A stretch of DNA of 64,000 bases from Erpobdella octoculata. Its lineage: Eukaryota > Annelida > Clitellata > Hirudinida > Erpobdellidae. Both the position numbers and the translations under genes were made by a program. The notes beneath the pieces are model-generated. The model saw only the letters and a list, made by a program, of their open reading frames with translations, was not told the DNA's origin and did no database searches. The stretch is from assembly GCA_963978895.1 (NCBI GenBank), contig OZ022245.1:7252542-7316541 (forward strand). Direction: 5' to 3'. This document shows, piece after piece, positions 31,101-42,355 of the stretch. How positions within the stretch are numbered: position 1 is the first letter of the stretch; each line of letters starts with the position of its first letter.

Positions 31101-33207
31101 TCCATTACGATGGACAGTGGGTCTATTTTTGGTTCATTGACACTTCTCCTAAATTGAGTTTTTGGGGTAAAATGCCTGTATTTGTTTTTATTACAGTTTC
31201 ACTAAAAGATGTGTTGGAAGCTATAAATAGAGATGATTCAGATCTGTCAGATTTATCAGAGGGAGAAGATCTTGAAAATAAAACACAGAATGAAGAGGTG
31301 CCTGATGATGATAAAGATTCTGATAACGATAATGACAGTGATGATGAGCCACTTTCTAACATTGCAAATAGGCGCTTGTTGTGGAAACATGTTGAGGAAT
31401 TTTCTCCAAACGTTATTGATTTTAAAAATATTCCTGATAGTGTAGATGAGAGGACAAGGTGGAATACAATGGATTACATGAAACAATATCTGGACGAAGA
31501 GTTCTTTGAGTACATGGCGTTTTGCACAAATATCACCTCAACCAGTCGCACCGGTAAAAGCTTGTACACTACAGCAATAGAACTTCAGCACTTTATCGGG
31601 GCCAGCATACTTATGTCTAGTATATCGTATCCCCAACTGCATATGTTTTGGCAAAAAACACTGAGACTGCCGGCTATTGCTGATGTCATCTCACGAAACC
31701 GGTATTTTCAGATCCGAAGCAGCCTGAAGGTTGTTGTTGATTCTGATGTGACAGATGATGATAAAAAATTAGATCGTCTGTGGAAAGTTAGACCCATCAT
31801 GGATCGTGTGCGAAAGGGCTGTCTTCTACTGCCAAGATGTCGTGACCTCAGTATTGATGAGCAAATGATTCCATTTACAGGAGCCTGTCCTCTTCGTCGG
31901 TACGTTGCCAACAAACCAAATCCAATAGGACTGAAAAATTATGTCCTTGCCAGTCCAAATGGTTTAGTTTTGGATTTTATTGTAGACCAGGGGGCAGGAA
32001 CATACAACCATGTCCCAGATCAGTTTAAAGTTGGAGTTGGTGGAGCAGTGATTGCACATTTAGCAGAAGGGTTGACAGCCGGGACACATATTTTTTGTGA
32101 TCGGTACTTCACCAGCTTCCCTTTGATAGAATATATGCTATCTAAGGACATTTACATAACTGGGACAATAATGGGAAATAGAGTTCCTAAAGAGATTCGT
32201 AAGATGTCCGATGATAAGAGTCTTGCTAGAATGGGTCGTGGAGCGCATGATATGATTGTTAGGCAAGATGAAAAAATTGCATTTGTGAAGTGGTTCGACA
32301 ACAAACCGATAATGTTAGTTTCAGCCTGTTATGGTGTTGTTCCTGAAGATCTTTGCTGTCGTTGGGACAAGAAAGGAAAAAAGTATGTTGATGTGTCACG
32401 GCCGGTTATAATACGTGAATACAATGCAAAGATGGGAGGTGTAGATCTTTGCGATCGCATGCTCAGTCATTACCGGATGAAGGCCAAGACCAAGAAATGG
32501 ACAATTCGAACCCTTATGCATTTTATTGATCTTTCTTTAACAAATGCTTGGATTAGATATCGGGCTGACAACATTGAGCTTGGTACTGCACGCAAGGATA
32601 TCCTTAGCTTTTTAAGGTTCCGAATGGATATTGCGGAAGCCTTCCTTGCCGCGTCAAAGGAAGGAAGTACTGAAACCGACACAGAGGATGAGCAACCTCC
32701 TACCAAGAGAATATGTGAGCAGGTTCCATCAGTGCACCGTCGCTTGTCGTCTGCAAAGCATATGCCAGAAATGGACAATTGCAAGAACTCTTCGCGATGC
32801 AAAAATACTGGATGCTCGGGCAAAACTAGGTTTAGGTGCATGTCTTGCAATGTGCATCTCTGCATTGTTGCAGATCGCAATTGTTTTGCTGCATTTCATT
32901 CAAAATAATACACTTATTAATTTTGTAACATTTAAAGTACTTTTATTTAAATATTTTGTAACTTTTTAAGTATTTTTTATTAAGTATTTTGTAACTCTTA
33001 AAGTATTAATTTAATTATTTTGTAACTGTTTAAATATTTAGAATGGAAATAATGTTTAAAATATTATTTTAGAGTTTTTCATCATTACAGCAAACGTTTT
33101 GGCTTTGTTGACAGCAGAATGTGTGTTTTAATCAAAAAAATTTTAGCTGCAAAAATATTAGCATTAGTGCAATTACGCCCCACTGTCCATCAAAATGGAC
33201 ATCATTA
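31101..33207 (+). mobile_element. piggyBac element inserted in the LINE
   Basis: The motif GTCCATTACGATGGACAGTG at 31101 is inverted at CCCCACTGTCCATCAAAATG (33179) followed by GACATCATTAA. These flank the transposase gene and are the best candidates for terminal or subterminal repeats; TTAA (33205-33208) is present on the right. On the left a further GTCCATTACAATGGAC lies at 30764, so the left boundary is uncertain (about 30760 to 31100). The LINE coding sequence resumes at 33314. Confidence 0.7.
31172..32908 (+). CDS. piggyBac transposase, about 578 aa, intact
   Basis: The frame is uninterrupted. The N-terminus is acidic and then enters the PGBD core (WNTMDYMKQYLDEEFFEYMA). Catalytic aspartates are in LSIDEQMIPF, FCDRYFTSFP and KMGGVDLCDRMLSHY, the DDD arrangement of piggyBac transposases. 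The C-terminus has a cysteine-rich domain (CKNSSRCKNTGCSGKTRFRC ... CNVHLCIVADRNCFAAFH). The frame is open from 31154; I take ATG 31172, but TTTTATTACAG just before 31198 could be a splice acceptor, in which case the first residues differ. Cut-and-paste transposition at TTAA is the known role. It appears potentially functional. Confidence 0.88.
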   Translation: MPVFVFITVSLKDVLEAINRDDSDLSDLSEGEDLENKTQNEEVPDDDKDSDNDNDSDDEPLSNIANRRLLWKHVEEFSPNVIDFKNIPDSVDERTRWNTMDYMKQYLDEEFFEYMAFCTNITSTSRTGKSLYTTAIELQHFIGASILMSSISYPQLHMFWQKTLRLPAIADVISRNRYFQIRSSLKVVVDSDVTDDDKKLDRLWKVRPIMDRVRKGCLLLPRCRDLSIDEQMIPFTGACPLRRYVANKPNPIGLKNYVLASPNGLVLDFIVDQGAGTYNHVPDQFKVGVGGAVIAHLAEGLTAGTHIFCDRYFTSFPLIEYMLSKDIYITGTIMGNRVPKEIRKMSDDKSLARMGRGAHDMIVRQDEKIAFVKWFDNKPIMLVSACYGVVPEDLCCRWDKKGKKYVDVSRPVIIREYNAKMGGVDLCDRMLSHYRMKAKTKKWTIRTLMHFIDLSLTNAWIRYRADNIELGTARKDILSFLRFRMDIAEAFLAASKEGSTETDTEDEQPPTKRICEQVPSVHRRLSSAKHMPEMDNCKNSSRCKNTGCSGKTRFRCMSCNVHLCIVADRNCFAAFHSK

Positions 33208-33313
33208 ATTATGCCAAAAATATTATGCAAATGAGCTGAAAGTTTTTTGGTAGTCTATTTAGATCCCTATGACTGAGAAACAAGTGAAAAAAATTTAATT
33301 TTTTTTCTGGAAT

Positions 33314-36300
33314 TTGGGTGGAACTGAAGAGGATATTACTTCATCATCAGGCTCTGGGAAGCAAAATCAAACAGTTAACGCTCGTACGAATGAACTTTCT
33401 ATAAGGTGCTTCTATGCCAATGCTACCTCTTTGTTAAATAAAATGGATGAACTGAATTTTAAATTGAAAGCTCTCGTATATCCAGAACTACTATGTTTCT
33501 CTGAAACCTGGTTCCACAAAGACCTCACGCTCGAAATTCAAAACTACAGCCACTTTGTCAAATCGAGAACCAAAAAAGACAGTCACGGGGGAGTTGCCAT
33601 TTACGTACGAAACGACTTCGAAGCTTCTGAAATAAACGATTCGATTCTAATAGGACACACAAGTGAACAAATATGGTGTACAGTACCAATCGGAAAAGTA
33701 AAACTCCTAATCGGATGCATCTATAGGCCACCAACTACGTCAAAATACTACTCAGAATCCATAAATGATGAGATCAATCGCTCAATAATGCGTGCGACCC
33801 AGCTAGTCAACGAAAGGAAATACGACAACCTACTGATTGTTGGTGATTTTAACTACCCTAACATCTATTGGAACAACGACGGTGGAATTCTGAAAAATTC
33901 GGATGAAACATCTAAGGAATTTCTTGAAAATATTAATACCAACTTCTTAACACAAGCCGTTACTGAACCTACGCTTGGCGAAAATACACTTGATCTTATT
34001 TTTGTCAACAATCCTCTTTCAATCTTTGATGTTCAGCTCCACGAACCTATTAGTCTATCTGACAAGATGCATCTCCACTCTTCTCTTTACTGGGAACTTT
34101 ACCTAGGAGCCAACACTCCTAGTTCTGTTCTTCTCAGACCTGCATTTGAAAAAGGCAACTATATGGAACTCAACAAATATTTTAGCAGCATTGACTGGCG
34201 ATTGTTTCTGGCTGGAAAGACAACAAACGAATGTTATGATATTTTTCTGGAATACTTCGAGTTCGGCTGCAATAAGTTCATCCCAAAACGAAAATCTACT
34301 CTTCTTCAGAAATTTGATGCTAAGTGGTTCAACAAGGGGGTCGAAATTGCCATTAAAGCCAAATACAAAGCTTTTGTCGCCTGGAGAGCTGCCTCACTCT
34401 CTAAAAAAAAACTACTCAAATATCAATTCAACAAAGCTTGTCGTCTGGTGAAAAAGCAAGTCTTCAAGGCTATCATAAACTATGAGAGGTCAATTGCTGA
34501 TAGTTGTAAGTCTAGTTTAAAGCCTCTATATAACTACATCAATAGTCATAAGAGGAATAAAGACAGAATAAGATCGCTAAGCCGAGCTGACGGATCACTT
34601 ACAACTGACAAAAATGAAATCGTAGAAATTCTTAATGATCAGTTCTTTTCAGCTTTTGGCTCGGACAAACCCATTGAGTCTATTCCTCGGGTAGTAAGCT
34701 CAGACAAACGGTTTGAGGGAATAGACTCTTCTGTGTTTGATTCAACAGCAATTGGAAATCTTCTCAGAAAACTTGATAGGAAAAAGCCAGCGGGCACTGA
34801 CAATATTCATCCTTTCATACTCTCTGAATGCTCTTCATCACTTTCACTGCCTATCTCGCTTATCTTCAACAGGTCATATGACGAAGGTGAAATTCCAGTT
34901 TCCTGGTCTCTCGCCAACATATCTCCTATTTTTAAAAAAAAAGGGTCAAAAGTTACAGCTGTAAACTATCGTCCTGTTTCCCTAACTTCGGTGCTCTGCA
35001 AGGTGATGGAGAAGATAATCAGAAGCTCTATGCTTAAGTTTCTAGTAGACAATAATCTCATCAGTCCGAATCAACATGGATTTGTGTTCTCCAAGTCCTG
35101 CACTACAAATCTTTTAGAATCTCTTGATATCATAACATACGCAATGTCCAAACGTCACGAAGTCATCATGGTTCTTCTTGATTTTGCAAAGGCATTCGAC
35201 AAAGTGTGTCACGAACATCTACTCACTAAAATTAAAGCACTTGGATTCGACGACAAAACTAACAATTGGATAAAAGCATTCCTTTCGAACAGACATCAGA
35301 GAGTGATTATGGGCACGCATGCTTCAGGCTGGAAAAAAGTCCTTAGCGGTGTGCCTCAGGGCTCTGTGCTAGGGCCTCTACTTTTTGTCATTTTCATCAA
35401 CGACATGCCACTTCTGGCTCATCATTTCTGCAAGCTTTTCGCCGACGACACAAAACTCATTGCTATCATCCGCAACGCAAATGACCGATCATTGCTACAG
35501 AGGGACCTTGATATGCTAACAAAATGGTCTCACGAATGGCTCATGTGCTTTAACGAAGATAAATGTAAAGTCATGTATTTTGAAAAACGTAAGTGCAGCG
35601 TTCTTAACACTGGCTTTATTGAGGACACCGAATTTTTAAACTTTCCTTTGGACGCGATGGATCCGCACCACATACACCAGAAGTTTACAATGACCGATGC
35701 TGATGGACATTCCCACATCCTCAGCGAAACCATGGTTGAGCGTGATCTGGGCATCTACGTTGACAACAAACTAAGCTGGACGAATCAAATAGAGAACTCG
35801 AAGGCGAAAGCTTATGCGGCGCTTGCAACACTCAAGCGCACGTTCATTTACTGGACGACTCACACATTGAAAATCCTCTTTAGCACATATGTAAGACCTC
35901 ACCTTGAATACTGTGCTTCTGTGTGGAAACCTTGCAGAATAGAAGACATAATATCACTCGAATCTGTTCAACGCAATGCAACCAAATTAATTCCTCAAAT
36001 TCAATCATTGCCTTATTCTGAGAGACTGGCTGCAATCAGCCTTCCTTATTTGTTTGAGAGAATGACTAGAGGAGACCTCATACAATATTTTAAAATTGTC
36101 AAGGGGTTTAACAAAGTCAATTGGGTTAACCCAAATCAACCGTTTCCTTCAGCAAGGATAGATGGACCAGCTGGTGGTATTCGTGCAAATAATGATCATC
36201 GTCTGAAACGAGAAGCCATTACAAACTATTGACCCCGTGAACACTTCTTCAGCAACAGAGTCCTGGCAATTTGGAACGTACTGCCGAACGAAATAACTTG

Positions 36301-36403
36301 CACCAATTCAGTTAATGCTTTCAAAAACAAGCTTGACACCTTTTTGATTGAATATTACAGAAAGGACGATTTTCATTTAAAACTTGTGAATTTATTGAAC
36401 TGA
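33314..36403 (+). pseudogene. LINE ORF2 (APE endonuclease and RT), 5' interrupted, one premature stop
   Basis: The frame is open from 33314 but has lost its own start to the piggyBac insertion. Endonuclease motifs: CFSETWFHKD, IVGDFNYPNIYW and SDKMHLHSSLY in the first 260 residues. RT motifs: KKPAGTDNIHPFIL, NYRPVSLTSVLCKVMEKIIR, NQHGFVFSKSCTTNLLE, VLLDFAKAFDKV, LSGVPQGSVLGPLLF and LFADDTKLI. The C-terminus has TYVRPHLEYCASVW. A TGA at 36230-36232 interrupts the conserved tail; the next 57 codons (PREHFFSNRVLAIWNVLPNE ... ) are in the same frame and end at the proper stop 36401-36403. Apart from that single stop, the frame is clean from 33314. Confidence 0.85.
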
Positions 36404-36556
36404 ATTTTCATTTTGTTTTTGTTTAGTAAGGTTCTACCATAGCCGAAGCTACTTTAATAGTAGCTGAAGACCTCGATAGGGGTCCGGCATCGCATAGCGT
36501 CAGGTGACACTATGCTGTAGAAAATAAACATTATTATTATTATTATTATTATTATT

Positions 36557-37180
36557 ACTCGATGCGTAATTTTATTCAGTGGGTCCCGAGATGTCAAAAA
36601 TATTTCCAAGTGGATCCAGAGCCAAAGAAGTTTGGGAACCTCTGATCTAAGTAAATGTATCGTACCTTTTCTTGCTGTAAAATAAATCTTTTATGCTCAA
36701 ACTTTGAATTTAAACAACAATGTTTTTTTTTATTATGTCTTAGCTTTCTAACAAACTTGCACTCTTTATCTTTTTTCTTTACCATTTGTGAACTTGTGTT
36801 TCAGCACCCACATCCTCAATGAATCAACAGCTTTGGTCAATCTTGTGTCTCTATGCAGTCCTGTATTAGCTATGCAAGAGTAACTTCAAGATGGAACGCC
36901 TTCTCGAAATATTACTGCCGGTTTTAATAGTTCACATTAATCATCACAAAGCTGGAATTGTTTCAGATAAGTTTAGCAAATGCAATAATTTTATTGAACA
37001 GAATGGTGTGCAGTAAAAGGTTCCACCAACATAAATACATGCAAAAAGTAGTCATAGAGCCTTGCATTATACTTATCTTACAAGGTTACCCGGCAATGCT
37101 CAGTTTTTTGGAGATTTTTCTCATTTTTTACAATAAAAAATAAAACATTAAACCGATTTCTATTTGTAATAGCTCAAAAC
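36557..37180. other. Interval without gene; hAT-type end
   Basis: GTGGGTCCCGAGATGTC ... AAAGAAGTTTGGGAACCTCTGA (36580-36648) is the reverse complement of CAGAGGTTCCCAAACTT, a typical hAT MITE terminus. The matching left end was not found with confidence; sequence near 29009 is a possible relative. Nothing else is recognised. Confidence 0.4.
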
Positions 37181-37249
37181 TTTTGTCTTAATAAACTCAA
37201 CTTCAGATAAATTCAGTTTTGAATTTCACAATCGAGATTAGCCGTTTTG

Positions 37250-38030
37250 ACAACCAGCTTCCGTATCTTGACCTCTTAATAACATAATATGGTCTCACGT
37301 CTTCAGTCTATTCTAAACCAAATTTTAGGGCCAACTGTCTTAGTGGCGACAGTTACTGTCCCAATCAATATAAGACGAGCGTAATATTTGGCTACCTAAA
37401 CAGAGCTCTTAACTACTCTTCAACTCAGGTATACTTCGATAAAGAACTAACAAGAATAAAAACTCTTCTAATCAATAACGATTATTCAAATAGAATGGTC
37501 GATAATGCAATTCGGAAATTTATGGATACAAAAATTCTCAATTCTCGACAAAATGACGACTCGGCTAAGACATCATTATCACTCTTTTACAAAGCTCAAA
37601 TGCATCAAGACTATAAAAAAAGATGAACAGGCAATAAAGAAAATAATCTACAACAACGTGCGTGTTGCAGACCCATCTTCACATGACTTGAAATTACATG
37701 TCTATTCCAACATTAGTAGAACTAATAACCTTGTGTTATGAAATAATGCAAATAAAAGTGGCAAACTTCAGAAAACCAATGTTGTGTATATGTTCACGTG
37801 TCCTTACAAACACGACCATCCAGCGACATATATAGGACATAACTCACACAACTCTTTCTTGACGATTAGCAATGCACACACGGGGCGGAAGCCTCTTTGC
37901 TCATCTTACTACAATTCACCATCAAAAACCTAATAAAAAACTGCTTGGTGATAACACTGAAGTTATTGCCTCTGACTATGATAGGCTTAACAACTCCTTA
38001 CTTCGGCTTAACAGCTAGTCTGCTGCCAGA
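37250..38030 (+). pseudogene. Penelope-like element relic (RT end plus GIY-YIG)
   Basis: In shifting plus frames the text runs QYKTSVIFGYLNRALNYSST, ELTRIKTLLINNDYSNRMVD, then VRVADPSSHDLKLHVYSN, then TNVVYMFTCPYKHDHPATYI followed by GHNSHNSFL. VVY.F.CP.........YIG is the start of the GIY-YIG endonuclease of Penelope-like elements, and the upstream part is the linker after their RT. The final NKKLLGDNTEVIASDYDRLN matches their C-terminus. Frameshifts and stops (for example near 37625 and 37741) make it dead. The RT core is missing. Confidence 0.7.
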
Positions 38031-38039
38031 TAGATAAGT

Positions 38040-38331
38040 TATGAAGTGAAACATTGCGTTGAAATGTGTGTATATATATATATAATATTCTTTTAATCCA
38101 CTTCAAAACACCAATGTTTTAATATCATCGAATCGTATACCGAGCTCAATTGAATGATTTTGTAGTTTATTGGATGATAATAAAGGAAGCTTGGATAAGT
38201 CTGTTTTTATACCTTCTAATATAATAATAATGTTTGTCGGGGTATCAATAGATGGGAAAACCGAAACCAGTACCATAGATTAAAATAATATATATATATA
38301 TCAGCATGAATTTCCACATTTTACCTTACTG

Positions 38332-38381
<50 letters not shown>

Positions 38382-39320
38382 GAATTAATATTCAAATTGT
38401 ATAACTTTTACTTTCGAAAAAAAATTAAATGATAAATAACAAACACTTATTAATTTATATCAGCAAAAAAATACACTGCATACCTCAATATCATAGCTTT
38501 TGAGATATATTTAAAAAAAGGTTCTTTCTCCAGTTAAACGTTTCAGAGCAATAAATAACCCACTTTACTTTTTGATAAACTTGTCTAGAACATAACAGTA
38601 ACAATTTCCTTTAAAAAAAAATTAAATGGTAAATAACAAATGTGTATTAGTCTCAAACACACTTTAATTAATTGATATCAGCAAATAAATACACTGCATA
38701 CCTCAATATTAGTCAATATCGTAGCTTTTGAGTTTGAGATATATTAAAAAAAGTTTTTTTTTTCCTTTCACAAGATTTACAGCAATAAATAACCCAATTT
38801 ACTTTTTGAACAACTTGTCTAGAACATAACAGTAAAAAAAATTAAATGGTAAATAACAAATCAACAAATGTGTATTAGTGATATTAGTCGCACCCACACC
38901 CACATCCAATTGATATCAGCAAATAAATACACTGCATACCTCAATATGTTTTTTCCAGAAACTCTTGAAAAAATAACGAGTTTTGAAAAACAATTAGTTG
39001 TACATTAAGGAATATTTCCGCCTTGCAGTTTAGTTTATTAGCAAACAACGTATTCGTATTCAAATGACCTGTGAATTGGCAGTTCACACTTTAATCTAAA
39101 TTTATTATGAATTAAAAGAAGACAAAACATTTATACATTTAAAATTTCCAGAGCGACCGATGGCAGTGTGGAGTGTGGGTGGACAGGAAGCCACTAGAAG
39201 CAACTTCGAATTTTTAAAATATTATGTGTTTTTATAAATAACTTTTTTTTTAATTTTTTCCTGTTGATAAAAATTTAAATAAAAAATTTACCCAGTCAAG
39301 GCAATTTCATAGGCAAAAAA
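38040..39320. repeat. Microsatellites and a ~200-bp tandem repeat
   Basis: (TA)n tracts lie at 38068-38083, 38288-38301 and 38337-38378. From about 38420 to 38950 a unit starting ATTAAATGRTAAATAACAAA and containing ATATCAGCAAATAAATACAC followed by TGCATACCTCAATAT is repeated about 2.6 times with a period near 200-215 bp. No gene is seen. Confidence 0.75.
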
Positions 39321-40080
<760 letters not shown>

Positions 40081-40084
40081 TGTA

Positions 40085-40256
40085 TGTAGAATCGGATCTA
40101 GGGGAAGGGAACTGAGAGCGAAAAAATGAGCGGGAAAGCGACAGGGAACGGATAACGACGGGAGCGGTAGCGCAAGCGGTAAGGAAACGGGAGCAAAAAA
40201 GAAACGCATTAGGTAAACCTCTAAAAACCCCGGGCAACGCCGGATGCTCCCGCTAG
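40085..40256 (+). mobile_element. Helitron-like family 1, 3' end copy a
   Basis: GGGAAAGCGACAGGGAACGG ... CCCCGGGCAACGCCGGATGC, TCCCG, CTAG (40253-40256), T. It follows the (ATGT)n tract, which may itself derive from the element's GTTTGTATGTATGT motif. Confidence 0.65.
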
Positions 40257-40784
40257 TCTATATATATATATAAAAATGAATGTTTGTATGTATGTATGTA
40301 TGTATATTGGTATGTTATTCATGCATTGCTACACCATTCATCCGATCGTAATGAAATTTTCACACAACCTTGAGAGTCAAGGGGAATCAAATATAGAGAA
40401 AAATTTTTTGAAATCCGTCACAAAATGAGCGGAGCGGAGCGGGAACTATATATATATGTATGTGCGTATGTATGTGTGCATGTATGTGTGTCTTTGTGTG
40501 TGTGTTTATGTATGTACTAGCGGAGATACCCGGCGTTGCCCGGGTTTTTTTAGAGGTTTTTCTAATGTTTGTCTCTTTCTCTCCCGTTTCCTTTCCCACC
40601 TGCTTTCCCACTCCTGTTCGCTTTCCCGTTCCCGCTCCCGGTCGTTTTCCCGTTCCCGGTCGCTGCCCCGTTCCCGCTCACGTTTGCTCTCCCATTCCCG
40701 CTCACGCTTGCTTTTCCGTTCCCGCTCGCTGTCCTATCCGGGTCGCTTTCCCGTTTCTATAATAGACAAACTAACCCACAAACA

Positions 40785-40832
<48 letters not shown>

Positions 40833-41247
40833 TAGCAAATCTATTTTACGTTTTATTGGCTAACAGAAGTTATGAAGAATGGAAAAGAGAAAATAAGCGT
40901 GAACGGGAACGGGAGAGCAACCGTGACCGGGAATGGGAGAGCAAGCATGACCGGGAACGGGAAAGCGACCGGGAACGGGAAAACGACCGGGAACGCGGAA
41001 AGCGACCGGAAACGCGGAAAGCGACTGGAATCGGGAGAGCAAGCTTGGAAGGAAACGCGAGCAAGAGAGAAAATCGATAACAAAACTTCTGAGCGGGAAA
41101 GCGACCGGGAGCTGGAAAACGACCGAGAGCGGAAAAGTGACCGGGAACGCGACGAAAACGGGAAAGTGGAAAAGGAAACGGGAGCGAGAGAGACAAACAT
41201 TAGAAAAACCTCTAAAAACTCCGGGCAACGCCGGGTAACCCCGCTAG
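40257..41247 (+). mobile_element. Helitron-like family 1, copy b, abutting copy a
   Basis: It begins TCTATATATATATATAAAAA directly after the CTAG of copy a, continues with ATGAATGTTTGTATG, CATTCATCCGATCGTAATG and GAGCGGAGCGGGAAC, and resumes after an inverted insertion (40517-40827). The interior has the GGGAACGGGAAAGCGACC minisatellite (40895-41170). It ends CCGGGCAACGCCGGG, TAACCCCG, CTAG (41244-41247), T. Confidence 0.65.
40517..40827 (-). mobile_element. Helitron-like family 1, copy c, inverted inside copy b
   Basis: It starts CTAGCGGAGATACCCGGCGT followed by TGCCCGGG, the reverse complement of the family 3' end, preceded by A. Its other end is CACAAACATTCATATATATA, the inverted 5' end. 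It is a short, internally deleted copy. Confidence 0.6.
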
Positions 41248-41410
41248 TATATATATATAAATGAATGTTTGTATGTATATATGTATGTCCTTTATGCATT
41301 GCTACATCATTCATCCGATCGTATTGAAATTTTCACACAACCTTGAGAGTCAAGGGGAATCAAATATAGAGAAAAAAAATTGAAATCCGTCACAAAATGA
41401 GCGGAGCGGG

Positions 41411-41478
<68 letters not shown>

Positions 41479-41811
41479 GGGGGTGAGTAATGAAATTCAA
41501 AATCGGTAATTGCGTAATCAAATTCAAATTTAGGTTACGAAACAACGTTTGAAAGCTTCAAGCAAGATTTTGCCAAATCTATTTTATGGGCTAAAAGAAG
41601 TTAGGAAAGATTGAAGAAGAGAAAATGAGCGCGTGCGAGAACGGGAATGAGAGAGCAAGCATGACTCATGCTGCATGAGCGAAAACGGGAGAGCAAACGG
41701 GAGCGGGAAAGCGGCCAGGAACGGAAAAGCAAACGGGAGCGGGAAAGCAGCCGGAGAAGGAAACCTGATCGAGAGAGACAAACACTAGAAAAACCCCGGG
41801 CACTCCGCTGG
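41248..41811 (+). mobile_element. Helitron-like family 1, copy d, abutting copy b
   Basis: It begins TATATATATAAATGAATGTT directly after copy b, carries CATTCATCCGATCGTATTG and GCGGAGCGGGAACTATATAT, and ends AACCCCGGGCACTCCG, CTGG (41808-41811), T. CTGG fits the CTRR rule. A (TA)n tract lies at 41415-41474 and another immediately downstream (41818-41905). Confidence 0.6.
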
Positions 41812-41825
41812 TATATATTTATATA

Positions 41826-41910
<85 letters not shown>

Positions 41911-42099
41911 CATTTTCCTAAAAAAAGACATAATTGCACCTCATTGTTTTCCCAAAATAACTTTTTGTACTCGCTTCGGCAAATATTCTAAATAGCCTAG
42001 GACCTACCCTCAGACCTACCAAATGTACACAAAAACTCTCATAAAAATCGGTTCAGCCGTTTCGGAGGAATTCAATTTCAAACACTATGACACAAGATT

Positions 42100-42184
42100 T
42101 ATATATATATATATATATTTATTTAAAATCTGACAGTTTGATAAAAACAAAAAAGACCGTCATTTTTGACGGGATACTTCTAAT
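42100..42184 (+). mobile_element. Helitron-like family 3 terminus
   Basis: CCGTCATTTTTGACGG is a perfect hairpin at about 42157-42172, followed by GATACTT and CTAA, T. The same hairpin and spacing occur at about 52376-52404 and, decayed, near 44153-44184. It lies just 3' of the STN1 gene. Confidence 0.5.
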
Positions 42185-42355
42185 TTATTAAATAATATGA
42201 CCGAGATTTGAAATATGATTATAAAAAACTAATGAGATATTTCTTAATATATATGGCACACTGTATACAAGTCTATTTAAATATAAACAGACAAACACTT
42301 TTCTGTTAGTATTTACAAGAAAAAAAGAAAAGAAAAAACAACTGAACATGTCAGG

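Larger units (their letters stand above)
29742..36556 (+). mobile_element. CR1/Jockey-type LINE split by a piggyBac
   Basis: Two LINE frames in the same orientation (ORF1 29748-30545, ORF2 33314-36403) are separated by piggyBac material. The 3' UTR ends AAAATAAACATTATTATT with an (ATT)n tail up to 36556. The 5' end is not defined. An APE endonuclease plus RT and no ribonuclease H place it in the CR1/Jockey group; a closer clade needs a tree. Confidence 0.8.

Noticed and set aside
40853..41314. Arg-Glu-rich frames, and Ser/Phe/Pro-rich frames on the other strand (also 5354-5962, 40456-40863, 41584-41781)
   Set aside because: They follow the purine-rich minisatellite of Helitron-like family 1; several frames are open at once and none has family similarity.
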